Virus record (IMG/VR): IMGVR_UViG_3300031576_000094
Location: 1 to 45,836 of that record
Direction: 5' to 3' (one strand)
Length of the DNA: 45,836 nt
DNA from: a virus
Position 1 is the stretch's first letter; each line of letters begins with the position of its first letter. Positions 21,447-29,762 of this stretch are shown piece by piece. The notes beneath the pieces were generated by a model that was not told the origin of the DNA, ran no database searches, and worked only from the letters and a program-made list of their open reading frames with translations. Position numbers and translations under genes: made by a program.

Positions 21447-21605
21447 ATATTTATTTTCTGCCCTCTGCTGCCCTGCCAGCAGCAGCAGGAGCGCCACCCT
21501 GGATAAGGCTGGCCGGTGGCTCTGGCTTGAGGCTAGAACGCTGCGCCGGACGTGCCTAGGATGTGCCTGCTGCTGCTGCTACAGCAGGGCTATGCTTGTG
21601 CTGCC

Positions 21606-21953
21606 TTCTGGTGGGTAACAGGTGGGGAAGTCTCTACACGAAATGGTGCCAAGTCTCTACAGGTTAAGTCTATGTGCCACAAGGGCTATGCCACTTTAAA
21701 AAGTAGTGACGGCTCTACATCTAGAGTGTGCGGGATGGAAGTCTCTACATACTAGGTGAGGGTTAGGGGGGTTTTTAAATATATATGTACCAAGTACTTA
21801 CATAAATCCCTTCATTTCTGCGCGCACACTCCTAGTGTAGAGTCGTCATACCTTTTTTAAGTGGCATAGACCATATGGGACAAGGACTTAAGGTGTAGAG
21901 ACTTGTAGGGGTACTTTGTAGAGACTTCCCCATCTGTAGCGCACCAGAACCGC
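21606..21953. other. Candidate replication origin: iteron-bearing inverted repeat around an AT-rich core
   Basis: Arms 21621-21732 and 21823-21934 are inverted copies of equal length (112 bp) that align without gaps; by hand the outer 73 bases match at about three quarters of positions. Similarity fades outward to about 21606 and 21953. AGTCTCTACA occurs at 21629, 21652 and 21740 and inverted at 21894 and 21917; shortened copies lie at 21712, 21836 and 21999. The core between the arms is AT-rich (TTTTTAAATATATATG) with an ATGTA...TACAT dyad. It sits between the diverging units. Iterons plus an AT-rich melting zone are typical of replication origins. The region from 21403 to 22351 holds no convincing gene. 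Confidence 0.6.
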
Positions 21954-22168
21954 AATAAAAAGTCGTCTGTGCGTTTGTCTATGTGATAACTCAACAAAGC
22001 TCTACACCCACATTTGCAATCTCTTGAGTAAGCACCTGCCAGCCTGCCCGCTCGCCGGTCGGCGCGCGCTCGTCGCTGGCGGGTCGCCGGTGGCCGGTGC
22101 CCTGGCCGGACGAAACCCCCCACACGGGTGTATATATATTCCAGGCACCCCCACATTATCCGACCCAC

Positions 22169-22197
22169 TGCACAAAATCCCTGAGCCTGATTATGAT
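22169..22197 (+). promoter_or_regulatory. Possible rightward promoter for the late/packaging unit
   Basis: TGCACA (22169-22174) and TATGAT (22192-22197) are 17 bases apart, matching sigma-70 at 4/6 and 5/6. It would start near 22204, about 150 bases before the terminase gene. Confidence 0.4.
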
Positions 22198-22244
22198 TGT
22201 GGCGCACTCGACGGAGCGCTCACCAGCACCAGCAGAAATAATTT

Positions 22245-22268
22245 CACTTGACAAACGTGCGCCAAGTG
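22245..22268 (+). promoter_or_regulatory. Dyad CACTTG-N12-CAAGTG overlapping a TTGACA box
   Basis: A 6-bp inverted repeat with a 12-base spacer covers a perfect TTGACA (22248-22253). No good -10 box lies at the right distance (GTACAT or TACATC), so this is more likely an operator or activated promoter. Confidence 0.35.
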
Positions 22269-22333
22269 AGGTACATCTGTCGTAGAAAGTCGAATTGTAG
22301 CTTGTCCCGCGGCCCCCGACGCGCGACAACTCG

Positions 22334-22350
22334 GTGAGTCCACAACTCAC
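22334..22350 (+). promoter_or_regulatory. Hairpin GTGAGT-CCACA-ACTCAC just before the terminase start
   Basis: A perfect 6-bp stem with a 5-base loop ends one base before ATG 22352 and takes the place of a normal ribosome site. It may limit translation or bind the product. Confidence 0.4.
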
Positions 22351-22351
22351 A

Positions 22352-22972
22352 ATGTCGCTCCCAGGCCCCGTGAACACGCTAGAAACTGACGGGCCTCGTC
22401 GTCGGGTCATCGGGATGCGCTTCATGGTGAAGCGCCGACAAGAACTGCGCCGCCATCCTGGGAGTGCCGCGCTCCAGCAATTCCGGCGTGACGCCAGCGG
22501 CATCCACTTCTCGAAACCCTGGCACCAGCAAGTCCTGCACCGCGTCCTCCTTGGGCAGTCCCCCAAACAGATTGCGCTCGACCTCCGGCACAGCCCTCGC
22601 ACGATTGCGCGCCTGGTGCAGACCAGCGAGTTCCAGGCCGAGGCAGCACGCGCACTTGGAGTGCTGCGCCAGAAGGTCATGTCGCAAATCGTCACCGACC
22701 CTGTGCTCCAGAAAGTCTTGATGCAGGGCGAAGCCTCCCTGGATGCGCTCGTGCGATTGCGCGACACGGCGAGTGACGAAGCGGTGAAAGTGCGCGCGGC
22801 CTCGAATCTGCTCGACAGGTACGAAAAGCTCATCGGGCAGACCGGCGAGGAGGACGACACGATGTTCGTGACGGAGACGGCGATTGACGCGATGGCAGTC
22901 GCCTTGCAAGAAGTAGCGGACGCGACGAAACCGGAGCAGGCTGAGATGTTGTCGCCGTGTACGCCCAGCTAG
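22352..22972 (+). CDS. Probable terminase small subunit
   Basis: 206 residues from ATG 22352, though ATG 22415 or 22424 cannot be excluded. Residues ~45-95 (FSKPWHQQVLHRVLLGQSPK, then QIALDLRHSPRTIARLVQT) form a helix-turn-helix suited to recognising the packaging site. A helical oligomerisation region and an acidic C-terminus follow. It lies directly before the large subunit and overlaps it by 16 bases, the usual order. Small subunits bind viral DNA and control the motor. Identification rests on position and helix-turn-helix. Confidence 0.72.
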   Translation: MSLPGPVNTLETDGPRRRVIGMRFMVKRRQELRRHPGSAALQQFRRDASGIHFSKPWHQQVLHRVLLGQSPKQIALDLRHSPRTIARLVQTSEFQAEAARALGVLRQKVMSQIVTDPVLQKVLMQGEASLDALVRLRDTASDEAVKVRAASNLLDRYEKLIGQTGEEDDTMFVTETAIDAMAVALQEVADATKPEQAEMLSPCTPS

Positions 22973-24534
22973 ACGACGCCAAGCGTAACGCCTATCGTGA
23001 ATCGGCGCTCGCCGATTTGTTCACGTTCGCCCGTGGCGTCCTGCGCCTCGATTTCCTCGACCCCGTCCTGCACTACCCGCTCTGCCTGTTTCTCCAAAAG
23101 TGCCCCAAGCGCGCGCTCGTGATTCTGCCGCGAGGCTTCCTCAAAACCTCGCTCATCCGCGCGTACCTCATCTGGCGTGCCGTCAAAGATTCGAGCCTGC
23201 GGATGCTCTACGTCACCAACAGTGAGCCGAACGCCAAGAAGTTCATCCACGCCATCAAGGACGTGTTCGAGCGCAACGACTTTTTCCAACTCCTCTTTCC
23301 TGAAGTCATCCCTGATTTTGCGCACACGCGCTGGTCAGACTTGGCCGCCGAAATTAACCGTGAGGTCATCGGCTTCCCCGAAGCGACCTTCGAGGGAGCG
23401 GGCGTCGGCACCACCATCGTGAGCCGCCACTACAACATCATCGTCGAGGACGACACCCTTGCCCCGAAGAAGGACGACATCTCCGGCGAGGAACTCATGC
23501 CGATGCGGGACGAGATTGACAAGGTCATCGGCTGGCACAAGATGGGGGAGCCGCTCCTGATTAATCCGCCCGCGTGCGAGCGCCTGGTTTTTGGCACGCG
23601 CTGGACATACGGCGACCTGATTCAAGACATCATGGAGCGCCCGACGAGTGGCAACGAATTGGACTGGCAGGTCTTTGAGCGCGCGTGCCGTGACGCGGAG
23701 GGACAGCCAACCTACCCAAAGCGCTTCCCTGAATCGACGCTCCAGGGCATCGAGCGTGACATCGGCCCCTATTTGTTCAATGCACTATACCTGAACAATC
23801 CCATCTCAGGGGACAAGCAAGTGTTCAAGCGCGACTGGCTCATCGACTCGATGTACGAGCGCGCCCCCTCGAACCTGCGCATCTTCATGGCCTGCGATGC
23901 CGCGTACTCCTTCGAGGGCAAGGCCGACTTCACGGGTATCGTCGTGGGCGGCGTCACGGATGACGCGCATCTCTACATCTTGGACTACATCAAGGCGCGC
24001 CTGTACCCGAAGGAAATCGTCGAGGCCATCTTCACGCTTGCCCGCGCGCACCCCGAATTGGAGCGCCTCGCCCTCGAGGCCGTCGCGGCGCAGGTCGCTC
24101 TCCTCTACGACATTCAGGACAAGATGTCCGAGACGGGCCTGATTTTTACCGTCGATGCCATCAAGCGACGCGAACGCACCAAGCACGCGCGCATCGGACG
24201 GCTCCAGCCGCTCGCCTCGAATGGCCGGTTTCACTTGAAGGCCACGCACACCGAACTCCTCCAAGAGTTGCTGACCTTCCCCTTTCGGGAAGGGCACGAT
24301 GACCTCGTCGACGCGGCGAGCGACCTTGTGCCCTACATTGGGCTGCCCGCGTCAGTGTCCGTCGAGGAGTTGCCCTGCGAGGCCCGTCGCTGGCAGCCGG
24401 ACACGCAGGGCCATCTCGCGGTGCGCTTGGACGAAGTCTTGGAAGAACTGGCCGAGTCGCGTCGGGGCGGCCACTTCGATATGCAGGTGCCCCGACTGAG
24501 CGATGGCATCAACTGGTTAGGGCAGGAGGGCTGA
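22957..24534 (+). CDS. Terminase large subunit (packaging ATPase and nuclease)
   Basis: 525 residues with a GTG start. Walker A LPRGFLKTS is at 57-65 and Walker B NIIVEDDT near 160-167. The RNase H-like nuclease starts with D314 (MACDAAYS) and has a final acidic pair at 448-449 (GHDDLVDA). This is the motor that pumps DNA into the prohead and cuts the concatemer. FLKTS in place of FGKS in the P-loop is a minor variation. The C-terminal ~60 residues are a variable extension that may contact the portal. It ends in TGATG with the next gene. Confidence 0.93.
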   Translation: MYAQLDDAKRNAYRESALADLFTFARGVLRLDFLDPVLHYPLCLFLQKCPKRALVILPRGFLKTSLIRAYLIWRAVKDSSLRMLYVTNSEPNAKKFIHAIKDVFERNDFFQLLFPEVIPDFAHTRWSDLAAEINREVIGFPEATFEGAGVGTTIVSRHYNIIVEDDTLAPKKDDISGEELMPMRDEIDKVIGWHKMGEPLLINPPACERLVFGTRWTYGDLIQDIMERPTSGNELDWQVFERACRDAEGQPTYPKRFPESTLQGIERDIGPYLFNALYLNNPISGDKQVFKRDWLIDSMYERAPSNLRIFMACDAAYSFEGKADFTGIVVGGVTDDAHLYILDYIKARLYPKEIVEAIFTLARAHPELERLALEAVAAQVALLYDIQDKMSETGLIFTVDAIKRRERTKHARIGRLQPLASNGRFHLKATHTELLQELLTFPFREGHDDLVDAASDLVPYIGLPASVSVEELPCEARRWQPDTQGHLAVRLDEVLEELAESRRGGHFDMQVPRLSDGINWLGQEG

Positions 24535-25055
24535 TGCAACAGCAACTTCTTGAAGGGCGGTCGCTCTACGCGGCGGTGTCCACGGCGTTTACGCCAGGGG
24601 CCACGCCGGATGACGTGTTCACCATCACGGGGAGTGCGACGAAGGTGGTCGAAGTGGTCAAGATGGGCCTCACGACGGTGCAGACCACCGCGGGCGTCAA
24701 TGCGTGGTTCATCCGCAAGCGCTCGACGGCCAACTCAGGGGGCACCTCCGCGTCGGCGGCGGCTGTGCCGATGGATAGCAAACTTCCCGCGGCCACCGCG
24801 ACGGCCTTGCAGTACACCGCTGACCCGACGTTAGGCACGTCGCTGGGCGACGTATGGAGCGGCCATGTCGACTCGCCCGCGGTTGCGACGGCGGGCATTG
24901 GCGGCCTCATCGGTGTGGCGGTCGACTTCCTAGCCTTGTATGGTCAGCCCGTGCGACTGCGCGGCATCACGGAGGTGCTCGCGTGGAACTTCAATAACGC
25001 GGCGCTTCCCGCGGGGCTAAGCGTGCTCGCCTACGCTGTCTTTAGCGAGCGCTAG
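24534..25055 (+). CDS. Probable virion structural protein, 173 aa
   Basis: A 1-base overlap with the terminase stop and a good GGAGG site. The protein is beta-rich, with few charges, and has phrases common in small head or decoration proteins (VFTITGSATKVVEVVKMGL, VNAWFIRKRSTANSGGT). Probably a capsid-surface or minor head protein. Not assigned to a named family. Confidence 0.6.
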   Translation: MQQQLLEGRSLYAAVSTAFTPGATPDDVFTITGSATKVVEVVKMGLTTVQTTAGVNAWFIRKRSTANSGGTSASAAAVPMDSKLPAATATALQYTADPTLGTSLGDVWSGHVDSPAVATAGIGGLIGVAVDFLALYGQPVRLRGITEVLAWNFNNAALPAGLSVLAYAVFSER

Positions 25056-25056
25056 T

Positions 25057-25407
25057 ATGGGCGCGTCCGGCACCGCGACGTTGGACTTTGGCGCGTCCCC
25101 TGGGAAGTCGGATGCGTCGGTGGCCGTCACAGGGCAGGCAGGCATTGTGTCCGCCTCCTTGGTGGAAGCGTGGCCGCGCTTGGTAGCGTCTGCTGACCAC
25201 AGTGCCGATGAGCACATGGTCGAAACGTTGAAAGTGACGGCGGGCAACATTGTGGTGGGCACGGGCTTTACGATTTATGGCGTCAATACGAGTCAACTCA
25301 ATGAACCTGTCACGCCACCGAGGGGCGTAGTCGGCGGCGGCGGACGCGCGGGGGGTGGAGGCACCAGGCTGTATGGCACATGGACAATCGCGTGGGCCTG
25401 GAACTGA
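25057..25407 (+). CDS. Beta-sandwich structural protein, 116 aa
   Basis: The text GTATLDFGASPGKSDASVAV then HMVETLKVTAGNIVVGTGFT recalls a small beta-sandwich module that I associate with many phage head or fibre proteins. A glycine-rich loop (GGGGRAGGGG) comes before the last strand (LYGTWTIAWAW). Virion role inferred. Confidence 0.6.
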   Translation: MGASGTATLDFGASPGKSDASVAVTGQAGIVSASLVEAWPRLVASADHSADEHMVETLKVTAGNIVVGTGFTIYGVNTSQLNEPVTPPRGVVGGGGRAGGGGTRLYGTWTIAWAWN

Positions 25408-25415
25408 CATAAATA

Positions 25416-26075
25416 ATGGCTATCCAGATTCAGGGCAACGCCGGAGTAGTGCAAGAGGTCGGCGGCACGACATTTCGCGCGGCTAATGTGCACATCAAGC
25501 CGCTTGAATATGGCGCGCTCGGCCACTATCGCACGGCGGTGCGCATCGCCTCGACCGCGGCGCAGGCCGCCAACTCACGTATCTTTGAGATTCGCAATAC
25601 CCACGCGACGAACTTAATTATTCCGACGCGGCTGCTGCTCAGAGCGGGCCAAACAGCGGCGGGAACCGCGCAGGAAAACTCGCTGGACGTTTATCGGTGC
25701 ACTTCATTTACCGCGGTGGATACGACAAACACGGTTACGCCCACAACCTCTGTCAAACGCACGTCAATGGCCGCTTATCCTGGCGGCGCAGCGGTGCGGC
25801 ACCTCACCCTCACTGGTGCAGCCGCAGGCATGACAGGAGGCACTTTAACAAAAGACGCGCAGTTCTTTGCGACGCTGCCTTATAACGTCGCTGCGGCTAT
25901 CAATACCACAACTCAGTGGGGGCCGTTGGACACGCTCGATGATGTGAACGGGACACACCCATTTGTTTTCGCGCAAAATGAAGGATTTGTGATTGAGAAT
26001 CGCGTGCTTAATGTCACCTCCTACGGCATCACTTGGTACATCGACTTTTCGTGGGCGGAAGTGACGGCTTTTTAG
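25416..26075 (+). CDS. Virion structural protein, 219 aa
   Basis: Beta-rich throughout (RIFEIRNTHATNLIIPTRLL, FVIENRVLNVTSYGITWYID) and ending in a strand. It belongs to the small block of head-associated genes between terminase and portal. Probably a head or decoration protein; no family recognised. Codon use is somewhat more AT-rich in the second half than in its neighbours. Confidence 0.6.
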   Translation: MAIQIQGNAGVVQEVGGTTFRAANVHIKPLEYGALGHYRTAVRIASTAAQAANSRIFEIRNTHATNLIIPTRLLLRAGQTAAGTAQENSLDVYRCTSFTAVDTTNTVTPTTSVKRTSMAAYPGGAAVRHLTLTGAAAGMTGGTLTKDAQFFATLPYNVAAAINTTTQWGPLDTLDDVNGTHPFVFAQNEGFVIENRVLNVTSYGITWYIDFSWAEVTAF

Positions 26076-26077
26076 CC

Positions 26078-26809
26078 ATGAGCATCCTCCTCACTTCGCC
26101 GACACCAACTTTCGACGAAACCTCGGTGGTCGCTCCAGCGTCGCAGGAACGCCAGGCCGACTCCCCAGAGGCGCTCGCGCCACCAAGCCTCGACCTCTCA
26201 GTGCAGGAGTGGGCCGACCGCTACGTCGCGGCCTGGCTCCAGGGTACTTTCGCGGCTCAAGCGCCGTCGTGGCAAGCCCACGATGCGCCAGACCTCGCGG
26301 TGGCTGCGCCCATGCTGGATACAACCGAGACGACGATTGCGGGCTGGCTCCAGGGCACTTTTGCCGAGTTGGCTGCCGCCGAACTGGCGCAGGCACGCGC
26401 GCAGGGCGACCCACCTTTCGACCAGATGGACTCGACACCGACCATGATTGGGGCGTGGCTGGACGAGCACATCGCGGCATGGCTGCGTGCTGTATTGGAA
26501 GCCCCAGCGATTACTGACCCCGAAGCGGCTGTGGCAGCGCAGCAACCCGCAGAACCCCCCGACTTGCCGCTTGCCTACCACTACTATGAGTACGCACCGT
26601 TGTGGAATGAGGACGCCTGGATGCAGGCTATCCTGCCCCCTGAGGAAGTCCCTGCGCTGTGGCAGCCCTGGTTTGCGTCGACGGGGCGTCCGCTCTCTGT
26701 GCGCCGTCGCCGCAAGAAAAAGAAGGGCGCACGCCTGACCGGCATCGTGCCGCCGCGCTCTGCACTGATTCGCGCCTTAGAGTTAGAGGCGGAAGGGGTC
26801 TTGGCTTGA
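26078..26809 (+). CDS. Repeat protein with WLQGTFA motifs, 243 aa
   Basis: ATG 26078 follows the previous stop at once. Three imperfect repeats of about 50-60 residues carry VAAWLQGTFAAQ, IAGWLQGTFAEL and IGAWLDEHIAAWLRAV, each preceded by an acidic Asp/Pro-rich spacer. The C-terminus has a basic RRRRKKKK run. It resembles in style the Trp-motif repeat protein at 35977. Function unknown; possibly a virion or scaffold-interacting protein. Confidence 0.6.
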   Translation: MSILLTSPTPTFDETSVVAPASQERQADSPEALAPPSLDLSVQEWADRYVAAWLQGTFAAQAPSWQAHDAPDLAVAAPMLDTTETTIAGWLQGTFAELAAAELAQARAQGDPPFDQMDSTPTMIGAWLDEHIAAWLRAVLEAPAITDPEAAVAAQQPAEPPDLPLAYHYYEYAPLWNEDAWMQAILPPEEVPALWQPWFASTGRPLSVRRRRKKKKGARLTGIVPPRSALIRALELEAEGVLA

Positions 26810-27039
26810 TGGCGTTCCCGTCGCCGACGTTGACGGAGACGCTCGACACGCAGTACTCTACCACAAGGAGGAACCGACGGATGCCTGCGGCACAGGGCTA
26901 CACGAAGTCCATGAACGCGCCGTCCCATGAGGCGATGTCGATGGCGAAGGCGATGAACCGCGGTAAGCGCCGCAAGGGGAAGCCCTCACGGGGCACGCTG
27001 GTCAAGCAGATGCAGTCCCTTGCGGCGGCGCGTGCATGA
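26809..27039 (+). CDS. Small basic protein fused behind a duplicate of the major-capsid N-terminus
   Basis: From ATG 26809 (TGATG overlap) the first ~20 residues, MAFPSPTLTETLDTQYSTT, closely match the start of the major capsid protein (MPFGSTTLSETLDTVYSTT). The match stops abruptly. A strong AAGGAGG then precedes an in-frame ATG at 26881, which would make a 52-residue basic protein (KAMNRGKRRKGKPSRGTLVK). The real product may be the shorter one, with the capsid-like part a relic of a duplication or gene replacement. Confidence 0.6.
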   Translation: MAFPSPTLTETLDTQYSTTRRNRRMPAAQGYTKSMNAPSHEAMSMAKAMNRGKRRKGKPSRGTLVKQMQSLAAARA

Positions 27040-27040
27040 G

Positions 27041-27220
27041 ATGCCGTTGCGTGCGGGCACGCGGAACATTGGTCGCAACATTCAGACGGAGCAGGCGCAC
27101 GGCACACCGCATCGCCAGGCCGTCGCCATCGCGCTTGATGTGGCCCGACGGGGTGGGGCGAGGATTCCGCGCAAGCGTGCTCCTGGCCCCGTCGAGCGCG
27201 TCTTATCACGGAGGGACTGA
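27041..27220 (+). CDS. DUF6496-like small phage protein, 59 aa
   Basis: The pattern MPLRAGTRNIGRNIQTEQAH then PHRQAVAIALDVAR matches the short basic family in which a glycine-lysine opening is followed by NI and a QAVAIAL helix. Common beside portal and head genes; function unknown. Confidence 0.68.
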   Translation: MPLRAGTRNIGRNIQTEQAHGTPHRQAVAIALDVARRGGARIPRKRAPGPVERVLSRRD

Positions 27221-27402
27221 TGCCGGTCAGTGAGCAAGCCTCAGAGATGGCGCGTAAGCTGCGCGCGGCTACGCAGGGGGCGGCCCCCAAGAAGAAGAAA
27301 AAGCGCTCCCCCCTGGAGGACGCCGTCGAAGGGGGCTTCATCAACGACCGCCGCGGCGAGGCGACCAAGCGTGCTCGCGCAAAGGGATTTCGGAACGACT
27401 GA
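27220..27402 (+). CDS. Hypothetical basic protein, 60 aa
   Basis: TGATG overlap at both ends. Lys-rich middle (APKKKKKRSPLEDAVE) and a GGFINDRRGEATKRARAKGF end. Not recognised; likely part of the small head-associated set. Confidence 0.58.
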   Translation: MPVSEQASEMARKLRAATQGAAPKKKKKRSPLEDAVEGGFINDRRGEATKRARAKGFRND

Positions 27403-27572
27403 TGTTTGTTCGCTGCCCTGCGTGTGGCGCTGACACGGCGCACCGGCCCGACTGCGCGCTGGTGCGCGATGCGCGGATGCTCATGGACACGCCGCCGACG
27501 TGCGCGCACTGTGGCGTCGTGCATGACGTAGGCGTGGAGTGCAAACAACTGGTGACGCATGGGTCGTCCTAG
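27402..27572 (+). CDS. Zinc-ribbon microprotein, 56 aa
   Basis: ATG 27402 overlaps the previous stop (TGATG) and the frame ends at TAG 27570-27572, overlapping the portal start. It carries CPACGADTAHRPDC, then CAHCGVVH and a final Cys: two zinc-binding pairs. Typical of tiny zinc proteins in this genome, but here in the late unit. Confidence 0.6.
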   Translation: MFVRCPACGADTAHRPDCALVRDARMLMDTPPTCAHCGVVHDVGVECKQLVTHGSS

Positions 27573-29286
27573 ACGCGACCAACCCGTTGAGTGGTGGCAG
27601 GAGCAGGTGAAGCTCGGCATCCGCTACCGCGAGAAGTTCGGGCGCTCGCTAGAGTGGTCGCAGGCCAAGATGGCCTGGCGCAACCGCTTCGCGGAGCACA
27701 TTCTGCCCGTCAACCTCATCTATTCGCGGGGCGCGGCCATGCTCGCCAACTTCTACTTCCGCGACCCGAAGGTCGTCGTCACCGCGCCCAACCGGCCCGA
27801 CCTCGCGTTCCATGCCAAGCTCGTGGAGACGCTCGACAACTGGCTCATCCGCGAAATTATGGTCAAGCCGGTCATTCGCCGCTGCGGCCTCAATTCGTTT
27901 CTGTGCGGCGCGGCCCCCTGGATTGTCGGCTACGATAGCGAGTTCGGCGTCGACCGCTCGGCCCTCGATGCCGAGGTCTTTGAGGACGCCTCGCTGACGC
28001 AGTTTGATGAGAAGTCCGGCAAGCGCATCGAGTTCGACGCGACGATTAGCCCTGGGATGCCGTGGGTGGCCGACGTGAACCCCGAAGATTGGGTCGTCCC
28101 GTGGGGGCTTGACCAGTGGAAGCGCGCGCCGTGGTATGCGCGCCGCGTCGTCCGGCTCGTGGGAGACATCAAGGATGACCGCAAGTACAACGAGGTGGGC
28201 GACCTCAAGCCCAACGTCGGCCCCGACGCGATGGATAGAAAAGATAGCCGGAAGGCGATCTTGGAGAAGATGCAGGAGGTCGGCGACTACCACGAGTTCT
28301 ACGAGATTCACGACCTGCGCACGGGGCGGGTCTACGCCGTCTCGCCTTCGCACGGTAAGTTCATGCGCAACGAGGTCGACGAGTTGCAGATTGAGGGCTT
28401 GAACGCGGGCGTGGTCAGCTTCAATGACGACCCCGACTTCTTCTGGACGACGCCGGACGCACTGTATCTCAAGCCACAGCAGCTTGAAATCAACGATGTG
28501 ACGACTCAATGGTCGAAGCATCGACGCGCCGCGGTCGCCAAGATTATCGCCAAGCGCAAAGCGTTCACCCCCGCCGACATCGACCGGCTCACCAGCGAGC
28601 AGGTCAAGGCCGTCGTGGAGATGAACGGCGATGTTCAGCGCGACATCAAAGAGTTGAGCGCCACCATCCCCGACGACTTCCGCGTCGCGCGCGAGATGAT
28701 TATGAATGACTCGCGTGAAATTGTCGGCTTCTCGCGTGTGCAGGCCGGTGAGTTCCAGGGCAAGACGCACATCACCGCCCGCGAAGTCAGCGCCGTCCAG
28801 CAGGGCAGCGAGATTCGCATGGACGCGCGCCGCGATGTCGGCGCGGACACGCTGGTCGAGATGCTGCGCAAGGTCAACCAAATCATCTTCAAGATGTGGA
28901 CGGCGAAGCGCGTGATGCAGGTCGTTGGCCCCGACGGCGCGGCGCAGTGGGTGAAGTACACGGGGCCGGAGTTGCGCGGCGAATACAATCTCCAGGTCGA
29001 CCCAGACAGCGGGATTCCGACCACGAAGGCGAATCGCCGAAATGAGTTGATGGCCGCGATTGCCTTTGTCGCCAAGACGGGGGGCAACATTCAACCCCTA
29101 GTGCGTCAAATGCTCGCGGAGTTTCCTGGCGTGAACCTGCGCGAGATTTATCCGACGCAGACGACTGGCGTGCAACCGGCGCTGACCTCCTCACCGCAGC
29201 GACCGGCCAGCGTCGATAAGTTTGTCCAGGCGCAACAGCGTACCCAAGACACGCCGCAAGGCGCGTTTGGGGGCGGTGGCCTATGA
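27559..29286 (+). CDS. Portal protein
   Basis: 575 residues. The order of segments is that of short-tailed phage portals: an N-terminal helical part (WSQAKMAWRNRFAEHILPVN, then MLANFYFRDPKVVV), a central domain with VADVNPEDWVVPWG, a long helix with REMIMNDSREIVGFSRVQAG, then TAREVSAVQQGSEIRMD and a flexible Gln-rich end. It would form the dodecameric ring through which DNA enters and leaves the head, with the terminase docking below. It precedes scaffold and capsid genes, as usual. Confidence 0.85.
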   Translation: MGRPRRDQPVEWWQEQVKLGIRYREKFGRSLEWSQAKMAWRNRFAEHILPVNLIYSRGAAMLANFYFRDPKVVVTAPNRPDLAFHAKLVETLDNWLIREIMVKPVIRRCGLNSFLCGAAPWIVGYDSEFGVDRSALDAEVFEDASLTQFDEKSGKRIEFDATISPGMPWVADVNPEDWVVPWGLDQWKRAPWYARRVVRLVGDIKDDRKYNEVGDLKPNVGPDAMDRKDSRKAILEKMQEVGDYHEFYEIHDLRTGRVYAVSPSHGKFMRNEVDELQIEGLNAGVVSFNDDPDFFWTTPDALYLKPQQLEINDVTTQWSKHRRAAVAKIIAKRKAFTPADIDRLTSEQVKAVVEMNGDVQRDIKELSATIPDDFRVAREMIMNDSREIVGFSRVQAGEFQGKTHITAREVSAVQQGSEIRMDARRDVGADTLVEMLRKVNQIIFKMWTAKRVMQVVGPDGAAQWVKYTGPELRGEYNLQVDPDSGIPTTKANRRNELMAAIAFVAKTGGNIQPLVRQMLAEFPGVNLREIYPTQTTGVQPALTSSPQRPASVDKFVQAQQRTQDTPQGAFGGGGL

Positions 29287-29390
29287 CCTGGGATGAGGTC
29301 ACTCTTGGGGTCTGCACCCTGTTTGCCCTCGCGCTCATTTGGCGCATCGTTGGGGAGGGCTGGGATATCTTCGTGCGGGGACGGCCATGA
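29283..29390 (+). CDS. Membrane microprotein, 35 aa
   Basis: ATG 29283 overlaps the portal stop (ATGA). MTWDEVTLGVCTLFALALIW is one membrane span, followed by a short amphipathic end. Role unknown. Confidence 0.5.
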   Translation: MTWDEVTLGVCTLFALALIWRIVGEGWDIFVRGRP

Positions 29391-29393
29391 CGC

Positions 29394-29747
29394 ATGGTCT
29401 GCGGCTACTGCGGCAAAATCCACTGGCCGCCGTGTGACTGGATGACGGCGATTCTCGTTCGACCGACGTATCAGAAGGAACTCGCTGCGGGCGGGCAGCG
29501 CCCCCGCATCCACGGCTACGGACGCGCCAGCAAGACCTGGTGCCGTGCGTGCCGGTCTGTGGGTCGTGACCCCTTCATCCCGCTGGACGCCCCATGCGAG
29601 CACTACCGGCCTGTCGCCAAGCGTGGCAGCGCGCCGACGTTTCCGATGGTCGCCTGGAATCTTGGAGATACGCCAGTGGTCGTCAGGAGTGCAGTGCACT
29701 ATAAGCGAGAGTGCGCCGCGCGCGGCAAGCTGTGTCTTGGACTCTAG
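29394..29747 (+). CDS. Cys-rich zinc-binding protein, 117 aa
   Basis: CGYCGKIHWPPC at the N-terminus, WCRACRSVGRDPFIPLD in the middle and later C-x-H and C-x5-C groups suggest one or two zinc sites. It lies between portal and scaffold genes. No named family; may be a small head-assembly factor or a nuclease-like remnant. Confidence 0.55.
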   Translation: MVCGYCGKIHWPPCDWMTAILVRPTYQKELAAGGQRPRIHGYGRASKTWCRACRSVGRDPFIPLDAPCEHYRPVAKRGSAPTFPMVAWNLGDTPVVVRSAVHYKRECAARGKLCLGL

Positions 29748-29762
29748 CGACGGAGGGATGCG

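Noticed and set aside
21564-21595. CTG/CAG-rich inverted words (CCTGCTG...CAGCAGG) as a terminator or triplet repeat
   Set aside because: The run is short, imperfect and not followed by T residues; no function can be supported.
21552-22207. Two facing frames in the control region (plus 21552-21755, minus 21857-22207) whose peptides share GEVST...KSL...YAT
   Set aside because: The likeness follows from the DNA inverted repeat; there is no ribosome site and codon use does not look coding.
21340-22350. tRNA, tmRNA or CRISPR array in the long gene-free region
   Set aside because: No cloverleaf with a TTC arm and CCA end was seen, and the repeated 10-mer occurs in both orientations with irregular spacing, unlike a CRISPR array.
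27649-29094. A 481-codon open frame on the minus strand antisense to the portal gene
   Set aside because: High GC leaves stops rare on the opposite strand; the protein is Leu/Arg/His/Val-rich without domains, and the plus-strand portal has clear motifs.
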